Shown here one piece after another: positions 35,870-45,536 of a stretch of 64,000 bases of DNA. Position 1 is the stretch's first letter, and each line of letters begins with the position of its first letter. Both the position numbers and the translations under genes were made by a program. The stretch is from the NCBI GenBank assembly GCA_002946415.1, contig NJPS01000034.1, forward strand, positions 62,001-126,000, read 5' to 3'. The notes beneath the pieces are model-generated. The model was not told the origin of the DNA and did no database searches. It saw only the letters and a program-made list of their open reading frames with translations. Source of the DNA: Rutstroemia sp. NJR-2017a BVV2 (Eukaryota; Ascomycota; Leotiomycetes; Helotiales; Rutstroemiaceae).

Positions 35870-36850
35870 ATGGCACTCACCATCCCCACCACTCTCAAAG
35901 TCACAGCGCTCAAACAAATTGCCTTCAAATGCGGAATCTCCACCTCTGGCACCAAAGCCATCCTCGTCCAACGTCTCTACGATGAACTGCCTATCTTGTC
36001 ATTCCCCGCGTTGAAACCCGCAAAGCCCATACGCATACTCAGCATCGACATGGGAATCCGCAATCTCGCGTACTCTCTGCTAGAAATACCTGCTTCCAAG
36101 TCTACCTCTAAGAAGTCTACCTCAGACTCCAACTTGCCGGTCCTCAGAGCCTGGCAGAAGCTCTCGCTACTTCCTCAACGTGAAAACCATGCAGAGTCCA
36201 AAGTGAGAAACGAATTCACGCCAGCTATTCTGTCAGACGCGGCTTACGAGCTACTGCGCAACCATTTGGTCCCTCACTCTCCGACACTGATCTTGATTGA
36301 GAGACAGAGATTTCGGTCGATGGGTAGTAAGCATATATTCGAGTGGACGGTGCGGGTCAACATGCTGGAGAGTATGTTATGGGCTATTCTGAAAACGCTA
36401 GGGCGAGAAGGCGTCTGGGACGGGGAAGTGAAAGAAGTCACGCCGGGGAAAGTAGGTGCATTTTGGGTTGTCGAAGCGGAAGAATTGAATGAAGGAACTG
36501 GAGAGAACCTGAAGGAGGCGGACAAATTCACGAAAGTCAGGAATGCGAAGGATGCGAAATCGAAAAACAAAGGAGCAAAGATTGACCTTGTGAGGGGATG
36601 GTTGGAAGAAGAGAATGTTGTTCTTTTGGGTAGTGAAGAGGTGAAGAAACTTAGGGAGACATATGTGGAAAAATGGGCTAGGAAGGGAGGACGGATCAAG
36701 GGTAGAAAGGTTGGCGTCGAGAAGGCCGAGGAGGTTGGCAAGCTGGACGATCTGGCCGATTGCTTGTTGCAGGGTATGGCGTGGATAAAGTGGGAGGAAA
36801 ATAGAAGGAGAGTGCTGAAAGAGGGAGTTGAAGCCATGTTAGAGGATTAA
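35870..36850 (+). CDS. cce1: Mitochondrial Holliday-junction resolvase Cce1/Ydc2 with SAP domain
   Basis: Single exon, 326 residues from the first in-frame ATG. A SAP-type DNA-binding helix pair occupies about residues 9-41 (LKVTALKQIAFKCGIST, then AILVQRLYDEL). The RNase H-fold nuclease follows: the first catalytic Asp60 in SIDMGIRN, Glu144 in LIERQRFRS, and the late acidic residues Asp293 and Asp297 in DDLADC. All four match the Cce1/Ydc2 resolvase active site. The enzyme cuts four-way junctions during mitochondrial DNA recombination and segregation. A Lys-rich linker lies at about 215-285. Almost no sequence precedes the SAP domain, so the targeting signal is not obvious. Confidence 0.9.
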   Translation: MALTIPTTLKVTALKQIAFKCGISTSGTKAILVQRLYDELPILSFPALKPAKPIRILSIDMGIRNLAYSLLEIPASKSTSKKSTSDSNLPVLRAWQKLSLLPQRENHAESKVRNEFTPAILSDAAYELLRNHLVPHSPTLILIERQRFRSMGSKHIFEWTVRVNMLESMLWAILKTLGREGVWDGEVKEVTPGKVGAFWVVEAEELNEGTGENLKEADKFTKVRNAKDAKSKNKGAKIDLVRGWLEEENVVLLGSEEVKKLRETYVEKWARKGGRIKGRKVGVEKAEEVGKLDDLADCLLQGMAWIKWEENRRRVLKEGVEAMLED

Positions 36851-37351
36851 AAATAGTTCTCATTTTGGGGCCGTCATTACCCCACGGGAATGTGTTGGAG
36901 GCGCTTGTTGTGTAATGAAGGGTGGAACCCCTGGTATCAAAGTCATAATGGCCGTATTATGAAACATTTCCGTCCGCTCGAGCCATGATAATCTTAACAG
37001 AATTTAAATAATGTCTGATGAGATGTGCAACAAGCTGAGTATAATGCTTGGGCGATATCTAAGTCGAGTTAGATCTGCGACAGAGGTCTCTAAGCTTACC
37101 TCAGCCACTGTGAGGTATGAGAAGTTGTATTCTCGTATCAACATTTCTTCCACCAATAGCCACTGCCGGTTTGAGCAGCGCCATGTAGCTACAATCATAT
37201 AAAAATTCTTATAGAGATATATATCCGTCATCCAATTCTGAGTATGTCACCTAGGTATCTATCTGTCCTATCCTATAACAAAGACGCCTTCCGCTAATGC
37301 TCACATGCCCACCGTCCCCGAACGCCAGATTTGCAAGATACCACCAACCAC
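36851..37351. other. Convergent 3' region, CCE1 / Scy1-like gene
   Basis: Tail-to-tail spacer of 501 bp, AT-rich towards 37200-37260. No open frame of note. Confidence 0.35.
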
Positions 37352-40007
37352 CTACCAGCCTTCACCCCAGTCCGCATCATCGTCTGTAGCTTTAGGAGCA
37401 GTATTGATCTTCTTAGTAACCGGAGGCTTCACTGCTGCAGGGGTTGTCTTCTTTGCTCCAACACTGCCAGTCGTGGCTAGCCTTCCGGAAGATATAGGTC
37501 TTGCGTTCTGTTTCGCTGCAGGTTTTGCTAAGCCTTTTGGTAACGCTTTCTGAGCACCTGGCTTTTTCTGCTGGGCCGCTAACCATCCTGCAAAGTCTGG
37601 CTCGCCATTATCATCGAAAGGATTCGCGGCAGATGCTTTGGACACAGGTTGAGGGTTGGTCCCTGTGGGGGCGTCAAAGAAAGACTCTCCCTCCATATCA
37701 CCCCAAGCCTCCGTGTCGTCTTCATTAGCATTTTGGTCTTCGAAATATCCTTGATTAGCTGAAGAGGTGGATGCGGATGGTGATGTTACGGCTTGGCGAT
37801 GCAAGGTCGATGCAGATGCGGTTAGATGAGCTGGGCGCCCCTTGTCATTTACTAGTGGCGCTGAGGTGGGGCGTGCATCCGGTGTGGTAGCACTATTTGT
37901 TGGTTGAATCTCACCACTGGCTGCAGAGATCTTATTGGTGAACGATGAAATAGCCCAACCTGTCCACGATGAGCCAGCATCACTTGGCTGTGGTGTACTC
38001 ATACGCGGTGTTGACGAAGAGTTTGCTTCTCCTGTGCTTGGTGGTGGGAGGACAGTATCCGGCATGGATGCAGCAACTTTGCGAATACGCTGCAAATAAG
38101 TATCCATCGTCTTATTAGCCTGATCTCGGATAAGTTTCTCTTTGTCAATGAGACAAGGACACAGTGACGGCAATATTCGGTTGGCGCAATCGTCGTCGCT
38201 GAATGAGTCGGTTGTAACAGCCAACGCCAAGAGCGCAGCGTTTCTAGCATGCACGAATGGATCTCTGAGTGATCGTGTGAATGCAGCGATCAAAACCTTG
38301 GATCTTGTGCTAACCCCGAGGTTTTTGGCTATTTTGCCCAAACAAATTGTCGTGTTCGTCCGGATACCAGGTTGCTCATCATTTGAGGTTTTAGCAAGAT
38401 ATTTGAGCAACTCTCCATTGATCGTACGGTCTGACAATTTTCCAATGATAGTCAATACAGCTTTGACGGTTTGCTCTCGCACCACAGGTGCAAGATCAGT
38501 GAAACCAGTGACCTACAGCACATGTTAGCATATCTCAAACCATAGTCTGAGCGTTCTTACCATTTGCGGGAAGATCTTGTCATTCACTATTTTCTGCGGA
38601 AGTCGATCAATCATTAATGGAAGATTATCCAACAGACACACTCGAATAGCTCTGTCTGGGCTGCCGAACATCCGAACGACTACAGGAGTCACCTTGGCTT
38701 CAAAATCCTCATCCGTAAGCTTTGTGCTAATCTTCATAACAACTTCAAAAACTTTTGGGCCACCACCGCCAAATTCGACTGATTTGAGTAATTCTGGGAG
38801 GATCTTCATCTTGAAGTAATCTTCTGGAAAGTCCGTTGACAGCTCATCAAGATCCCTTCACCTGGTTAGTGCAAGGACTTTTAATGTTTCACGAAAGCAA
38901 AAATCACCTCAGAAACTCTTCTCGCTCCGTCTCCGTCTTCATACCAAGACTATCTACCCCTTCTGTAAGTTTTATGAGCGGCGTTTCGAAGAACCCGCCA
39001 TTTCGCCGGCCCTGCTCGAGGAAGTGACCCACACTCAGTCTAGCCTTCGGATTGCTGTTGACCAGTCGCCTGTAACTCGATTGCATTGTCGGAGGAATGT
39101 TTTTCGTTTGGCCGGCTTGATCACTGCCCATAAAGTCGCCATTGAAGACCTCAAATATTAATGTGCCATAATTGTATGCATCGGTCGCGTAGATGGGATG
39201 CTTCTTTATAGCATCCCAACCTGAATTTGCCAATTCTGGAGGTGTATATCTGCGCGAGTCGGGCGCAAGGCTGCCATAGTTCTATGTGGTTTAGTATGTT
39301 ATTCGTTATGTGTTTACGCAACAGAACTCACATATATGATGGCTTCAGTATCATTCATGTTGCTCAAGACTTCAAATCCTCCGACTCTCCACTCTCCACT
39401 CTCGCTCGTGTATATGGATCCAACCCGTAGCATTCCGTGGACCGAGGAGGCCTCGTCGTTGATAAACTTGATAGTTTGCTGTTTGTGACATTAGCATGGT
39501 GCAATAGAACGCTATTTGGGGACATACTGCGATACTGAACAAGCCCCATTTCAGTGTTTCTGGGCTCATGCTCTTCCTTTTGATGTGCCAGCGTAGAGGA
39601 ACAACCCTCTCTGTGGCAATATAGATGTAGCTATCCGTCTGTCTCGGATTGTGAGCAGATATATCACCGCTGTCGGGTCCAGTCATTCATACCTCGACGG
39701 TGTCCAGCACTTTGATAACTCCAGGATGTCGCAAGGTTCGAAGCTTCCTAACAGCATTTTTGGCTAAAGGCAACAGAGATTTGTTGGCTGGAACATCAAA
39801 AGAAAATATGCTGCAATCCGATCCGTTCTCCTGTAACCATCAATTAGCTCTCAATCCATACCGTTCACAAGTTATATTTCTTACCCTTTTGGTGCCATTG
39901 TACAATTTCCATATCGACTGGTCAATATCCACTTGGTCTCCAAAAGAATAGGGGAATGGAGGGCCTTTCGAAATCGCAGAAGCGACCGCGGACTTCAGAA
40001 AATCCAT
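37352..40007 (-). CDS. CEX1: Scy1-like (SCYL1/Cex1) pseudokinase with HEAT repeats
   Basis: Seven exons, 40007-39885, 39830-39693, 39638-39528, 39478-39332, 39281-38908, 38855-38561 and 38512-37352, give 782 residues, all in phase with introns of 48-54 bp. The N-terminal kinase-like domain (about 20-300) starts MDFLKSAVASAISKGPPFPYSFGD in two pieces around residue 12 and keeps the fold (LRTLRHPGVIKVLDTVE, YTPPELANSGW). It lacks HRD and DFG; the DFG position reads VGGF, so it is a pseudokinase. HEAT repeats follow (EDYFKMKILPELLKSVEFGGG to about 525). The tail is disordered and ends in acidic DDDADWGEGW. Yeast Cex1 and human SCYL1 act in tRNA export/channelling and in COPI-dependent Golgi traffic. 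Which role applies is not readable here. Divergent from the PHD gene. Confidence 0.9.
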
Positions 40008-40416
40008 AAAAGGCCACGAAAATAATATAACTTCACGATAATAACATTAATATTTGGTGAAAGAGATGTAGACAGCTGTGTCTGTTCAATGAATTCGACC
40101 CCGCTATACCATAAATGGCCATGCCTAGGCGGTGACTGGAACTTACAGTCCGTGCTTCACTGACTAGTAGCGCGGTCGCGTCGTTGCGGCTACTCTACCA
40201 TGCTCACATCACAAGTTTACCTTCGCACGAGCGCTTCCTCGGCATATCACCTATCATTGTTGCTCGGGTACGACCCCGAACAATGCTTCGAGACGCGATA
40301 TTATACAGCAGCGGCGTAGTATTCTCGACTTATCTTTCACGTCTCGTATAACGTCCATGCGATTCCAATGATTGTCCTAGCCTTTGGGAGTCCCTCAATT
40401 TTTGACAGAGGAAGAG
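40008..40416. promoter_or_regulatory. Divergent promoter region, Scy1-like / PHD gene
   Basis: 409 bp between divergent starts; must hold both promoters. No open frame or named site is apparent. Confidence 0.35.
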
Positions 40417-43024
40417 ATGAACCCAACCACTGTACAACAGCCAGGTGTCTTGCCAACCAGCTCACGTCCGCATGAGCGTATACAATCAATCTCTTCAACC
40501 AGAAGACAGGAAAACGTGAGTATTTCTCATAAATTCTTTTGCATTTGCTCAATCAAGGTGTCTATGATGATCAACTGGTAAAAGGTCTGATTGCAACAAA
40601 AGCTTTTGCTGGTTTTGGTTCGGTTGGGCTACGTCTTTGGAATCTCTGAGGATGCTTCCTCTTGCTTCACCGGACTCCTTTCAGCAGTCCTTATATTCAG
40701 GCAAGACTGTTTGTACTCAAGCAAATCGGTTCCAACAGTGAAATTCAGGGGCAAATTAATGTCTCTTGACACTACCGCTACATGGAGTCATACGTCTATT
40801 TCTTCCAGGACGGAGGACCAAAGGCTGCGGCGGAAAGAGGGTAGCAAGAAATTGCTGTGAAGAGATCTGACTGTTTGCATGGAGCTAGTGGAGGAATCTC
40901 TTTGACGTGCACAAACAAATGCATAACCGCTTAAGCAAGCAAGTTGACGACTGTTTAAAGACTGAAAAGACCTGAGGCACACTTCAATTCAATCCCAATT
41001 TATCATGGCCAGTCTTTAGTTGCATGTGCTGACCTTTGCTCGGGTGTAGGCTCATGTTGAAGAAACCTTCGACGAGTCGAGCTCGATAGCTTCGGTATCA
41101 AGCACTAGCCGAACACGATGTCGCAAATGCAAACAAGAAAGCGCCTTGCTGGATAACTTGTATGTATGCTTGTCCTGCCAGGCACGATATCATCGTAGTT
41201 GTCATAGTCCTCCAATCCGAGGCGACAATCTTGAGTATGTCAATCTGTCTTACTCCGAAAAGCTTGTCAATGTCAATTCTACAAGCTATTTAGGTCATAA
41301 CTAACAACTCCAGGGGAAGTTGGCAATGCAGCCGGTGTATCAAGAAGGCCCAAGACCAAGTTTCGAAGAACAAAATCTGCGAGGTGCCTGGTTGTAGCGC
41401 ACCTGTTACTTATGCGACTTTTGAAGAAAAGCGCAAATGCTACAAACATGAGCTGGAAGAGAAGTCAAAGCTTGCTCAGGCACAGGTGAACAAGCCTAAA
41501 CATCCACCTGCCTTAAAGTCCTTGAATGAGCGAAAATCCAAGTTACATCCTCCTCACTATGAGAAGGACATGCAGTCCTTGAAGCGTAAACGTGGACCGT
41601 CTAGCAGGAACATCGACAGCGTAAGAGCTTTCCAGCCGGCAGCAAAACGTTCTCCGTTTACCCAACCCACCGGTAAGAGACATGCTGTAGGCCCTCAAGC
41701 AGACTTACAAACATATCAAAGACATGAGCATGCTCAATCACCCACAGTGGGGCCACCAGGTTCCGAAGGAAGTAAATTGTCACATTCGCAATCACTGTCT
41801 TCATGGCAATCTCAATCTTATCAGGCTGTGCAAGTTGTAGCATCACGAACCAAAACCAGCGATAATATTGCTGATGGCAGTTCTGTTGGGTAAGATTGCC
41901 CTATTGAATCATAAAACCGGTCAGCTGATCTGTGTAGGCCTGTAAGTTTCGATGATCAAGATCAATCAACATCGCCAGAATACGAGCCGCCTCCACCAAT
42001 CATACCTGGCGAAAACGCATCCACTTGGCAGCTCGACATGGACGCGAATGACAGTCCTGGCTCGCAAATAGCAAGTGATATCAGAGCGATGGAAGAGAGT
42101 GCGAAACGCGTAGGAACTGGGATCATCGAATCAAATCTTGAAAATATCCCTTCTCGACCCAGTCCTTCTATGCAGCCTTACACCTCTCTCCTTCCAGCGA
42201 CAGTTGCTATTAGTCAGCTTGAGCTACCTGAGCCATCGTTTCATAGTGTTTCAACATCACCAAGTCCTGCAAATTCCAAGGAAGAACCGGTATACGCACG
42301 CGTAGCTGACGACAGTGACAACATTGCCCGCTCTCAAGTTCGCAAAAACGTCCCAGTCAATGCTACAGGTCAGGATGAAAGTCGCAAGGCGGGAGAAGCC
42401 TCACCGCCTGAATTCTCAGAATCTTCGTCGGCCGAGTCTGTCACCTCGGTCAATGTCGTCAAGAAAAGAGCCCCGCTCTATGGAGAGTACGGGCCACATA
42501 CCATCGAGTACAAACGGCAGCTACGCAGTATGACTTACGACCCTACCGAGCTTGATGGATATCTCGCGATGCAACGTGAGGCCCAAGCCCAAGCAGAACT
42601 AGAAGAAGAAGAGAACTTTCTTCCACAAGGACACGAGAATGCGAAAACACAAATTTGGGGTCGCGTAGACCCTAGAGTTGTCTGGCCAAAGGAAGAACCC
42701 GAAGGTTGGTATGAAGCCAAGCGTGAAGAAATTGATGCCCGAGGAGGGAGGAAAGCAAATTTTGGTATTCTACTTACGCCACAAGTCCGTAAGGAAAGAG
42801 AGGAGAGAGGATGGCATCCGAATCAGAATCAAGATCGGCCGATGGAGGGTCCGAGTAAAGTGCAGCAATTTTTTGAAATGGCATATGGTGTGAAGGATCT
42901 GGATCAGTATGAGCCAGTCATGATGGATGGGAAGTTGTATATGCGCGATGGCGCCGGAGGAGAAAAGAAAGGCAAGAAAAAGAAACAAATGCAGTTGTAT
43001 CGTGCAGAGAATTGGACGGGGTGA
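40417..43024 (+). CDS. PHD-finger protein of unknown function
   Basis: Four exons, 40417-40515, 41050-41234, 41314-41889 and 41938-43024, give 648 residues. A PHD-type zinc finger lies at about residues 53-103: CRKC, then CLSC, then YHRSCH, then WQCSRC, the C4HC3 pattern, interrupted by intron 2 just before WQCSRC. A second Cys/His patch (CEVPGC...KCYKH) follows directly. The middle is disordered. The C-terminal 170 residues (YGEYGPHTIEYKRQLRSM, then GWYEAKREEIDARGGRKANF, ending in a Lys-rich run) look conserved and probably fold. PHD fingers usually read histone H3 tails, so a chromatin role is inferred. Intron 1 is 534 bp, far longer than its neighbours, so the first exon (MNPTTVQQPG...) is less certain; it joins in phase to an acceptor with a GCTGAC branch point. 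Confidence 0.75.
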
Positions 43025-43632
43025 TTATGTGTCCGTGTGGCATGGCTTCAGGGACCGGATTGACGGGTCGTTTGGTTTGATTATGATACCCTTGTGTAGA
43101 ATGGGGAGCACTTTCGAAGTCAAGAGAGGCTGCCTAACAGTTTAATTACAATAGGTATATATATATTGAAGAGATTTCGTGACGGAGTTGATTAGATAAA
43201 TCATTTCTGCATGTCGATATTACGCTGAAGTATGCTACGCCGTCCTAAAAGACAAGATCAAGCGCCCCTTCCTGTCTCCCTTCTACTCAAATGGAATAGG
43301 TTCTGGAAGCAGCTGCAGTATCCTGAGCTCTCACGAAACTTTTGCATGCAAATCACAAACACAACACCTAATATGCTGGCTTCTACGTGTTACTGTGTTA
43401 GACACAGTGAGGAAATTGTCTGTAGTTCATTTGTCGCTGGCAGTCCGACCGGATTAACAAACATCCGGCCCAAGATGAGCTAAGGATGAGATGAACCGTG
43501 CATCTCCTCGGATCCTAACCAGTCATAACTTATGCATGTCCTCCGATATGATATCAATAATTATCTTATCGTTAATAGATTCCTCCAATCTGGAACTTTA
43601 CCCCTCCAAAATTTTCTCCTCCACAACCCAAC
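43025..43632. other. Intergenic: PHD gene 3' end and CIA1 promoter
   Basis: Both neighbours are on the plus strand. The 608 bp holds the 3' region of one and the promoter of the next. A tatatatat run lies near 43160. No gene is seen. Confidence 0.35.
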
Positions 43633-44940
43633 ATGGAGTCCTCTCGACCTCCACCGATGCGAATACAGCACCTTGCAGATTTCAAGCCACAATCATCGTC
43701 CCGAGCTTGGGTTTCGATACCGAATCCCAATAATTTGCCTTTAATCGCGACTGCCACTTCCGATAAGACGGTACGGGTCTACTCGTTGACCAATTTCACG
43801 CTTCATTCGACGTTAGAGGGCGGACACGAGAGGAGCGTACGATCAGCGGCCTGGAAGCCGGGTGTTAGGCAAGATGGAGCGTTGACTATAGCTACGGGTA
43901 GTTTCGATGCGACGATGGGTATTTGGAGAAGGAAAGAAGAACAGAAAACAGTTGTGGACGATGATGAATTAGAAGTGGAGATTGCCCGTGATGGAATAGT
44001 GCAGAAGAAGCCACAGTTAATGAGTGGAGATGAAGATGGTAGTTCAGATGAAGGGGAAGATTGGGAATTCTCCGTCGTTTTGGAAGGACATGACTCCGAG
44101 ATCAAGAACGTCGCCTTTTCACCCAGTGGGCAGTGGCTGGCCTCTTGTTCACGAGACAAATCAATATGGATATGGGAGGAAATTGGTGAAGAGGGGGAGG
44201 ACGAATTCGAAACAGTCGCAGTTTTACAAGAACATACTGCCGATGTCAAATGTGTAAGTTGGAGGAAGGATGATGGCAATGGAGAAGTTCTTGCTAGTGC
44301 TAGTTATGACGACACAATAATTTTATGGAGAGAAGACGGAGAAGGCGAATGGGGCGCGGTCGCGACGATAGAAGGACATGAAGGTACTGTATGGAGCTTG
44401 GAGTGGGAGCCCAGTGTCTGCATGACAACAGGGGTCGAGGATCAGTCCTCCATACCACCTACGCAGCGACTCATGTCCGCTTCGGCGGATATGACAATTC
44501 GGGTATGGTCCCGAGTGCCTACTCCTCCACCACCAAACAAGCCTTCCTACTTCAACCCAGGAATCCCAAGCACCATGCGCCCGGCACCTGAAAATGAGAC
44601 GTGGGAATGTACTGCAGTGTTGCCAAAAGTCCACGATCTTCCAATCTACAGTATCAGTTGGAGCCAGAAGTCAGGACGGGTAGCCTCAACAGGTGGTGAT
44701 GGCAAGGTTGCCGTCTATGAGGAACGGAGCAAAGGACGAACCAGTGTAGGTGGTCCAATAGAAAAGGAGTGGGTCGTGATTGCTATGATCGATGGAGCTC
44801 ATGGACCCTATGAGATTAATCATGTCACTTGGTGCACGAGATTCGATAGTGGTAGGAACGGCGACGAAGAAATGATCGTTACGACAGCAGATGATGGATT
44901 TGCAAAAGCATGGACGATTAATGAGAATATGGCATCTTGA
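43633..44940 (+). CDS. cia1: Cytosolic iron-sulfur assembly WD40 protein Cia1
   Basis: Single exon, 435 residues, a seven-bladed WD40 propeller. Recognisable blades include LIATATSDKTVRVYSL, ATGSFDATMGIWRR, LEGHDSEIKNVAFSPSGQWLASCSRD (two parts), LASASYDDTIILWRE, LMSASADMTIRVWSR and VASTGGDGKVAVYEE. The order and the N-terminal HLADF segment fit Cia1/CIAO1. This protein is the docking subunit of the CIA targeting complex, which hands Fe-S clusters from Nar1 to cytosolic and nuclear apo-proteins such as DNA polymerases and helicases. An acidic insert (about residues 112-150, with GDEDGSSDEGEDWEF) makes it longer than human CIAO1, as is usual in filamentous fungi. Confidence 0.92.
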   Translation: MESSRPPPMRIQHLADFKPQSSSRAWVSIPNPNNLPLIATATSDKTVRVYSLTNFTLHSTLEGGHERSVRSAAWKPGVRQDGALTIATGSFDATMGIWRRKEEQKTVVDDDELEVEIARDGIVQKKPQLMSGDEDGSSDEGEDWEFSVVLEGHDSEIKNVAFSPSGQWLASCSRDKSIWIWEEIGEEGEDEFETVAVLQEHTADVKCVSWRKDDGNGEVLASASYDDTIILWREDGEGEWGAVATIEGHEGTVWSLEWEPSVCMTTGVEDQSSIPPTQRLMSASADMTIRVWSRVPTPPPPNKPSYFNPGIPSTMRPAPENETWECTAVLPKVHDLPIYSISWSQKSGRVASTGGDGKVAVYEERSKGRTSVGGPIEKEWVVIAMIDGAHGPYEINHVTWCTRFDSGRNGDEEMIVTTADDGFAKAWTINENMAS

Positions 44941-45536
44941 GGTAACGAGGGCATGATGAGTTGATTTATGGCCGAGCGAGAGCGTTTATGTTCGTATAGA
45001 ACAGAGGTTTACAAGCATAGCGGCAGGCGTTCTATGATTCCTTGTCGGGCTTTGATATATAAAGAAGAAGTCAGACAGCCTCCAAATATGGCTAACATCA
45101 CTTCTCTCACGAAGGACGCCCCTACGAGAATATTTATATCTTCGAACAGAGTTTCTTGCTACCTGCACAATCACGATTTCGAAGAAACGATCCGGAAACA
45201 AACCCTTCATTGTCCAATCGAAGCGCCTTGAGGAGGGGAAAAGATAAATTAATTACTGCAAATCATTAGTATGCTCTCGAGTACCTTATTGTTGGTAACG
45301 GCCCATTTCAAATAAACAGCTGCATCATTTAGCGTAAATAGTCAAACCAAAGAGTTTCCAACCTCGCCCGTTATTGCACTCTTCCGGCCTTTCAACTTCC
45401 CATATATCAACAACCCAAACACCAAACTCCAACAACTCCGAACGCCGCAATTAGTTATTTCTTCCCCCTTTCCTTCCATTCCTACCTATCCTTACCTACG
45501 CATCAACGTTGGATGCAACACCGTACGCGAAAATCT
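44941..45536. other. Convergent 3' region, CIA1 / unknown gene
   Basis: Tail-to-tail spacer of 596 bp. Top-strand C/T-rich from 45440 to 45500. A 264-base open frame at 44968-45231 shows no known features. Confidence 0.35.

Noticed and set aside
36274..36837. Minus-strand frame of 187 codons
   Set aside because: Antisense shadow of CCE1; Ser/Phe-rich low-complexity product.
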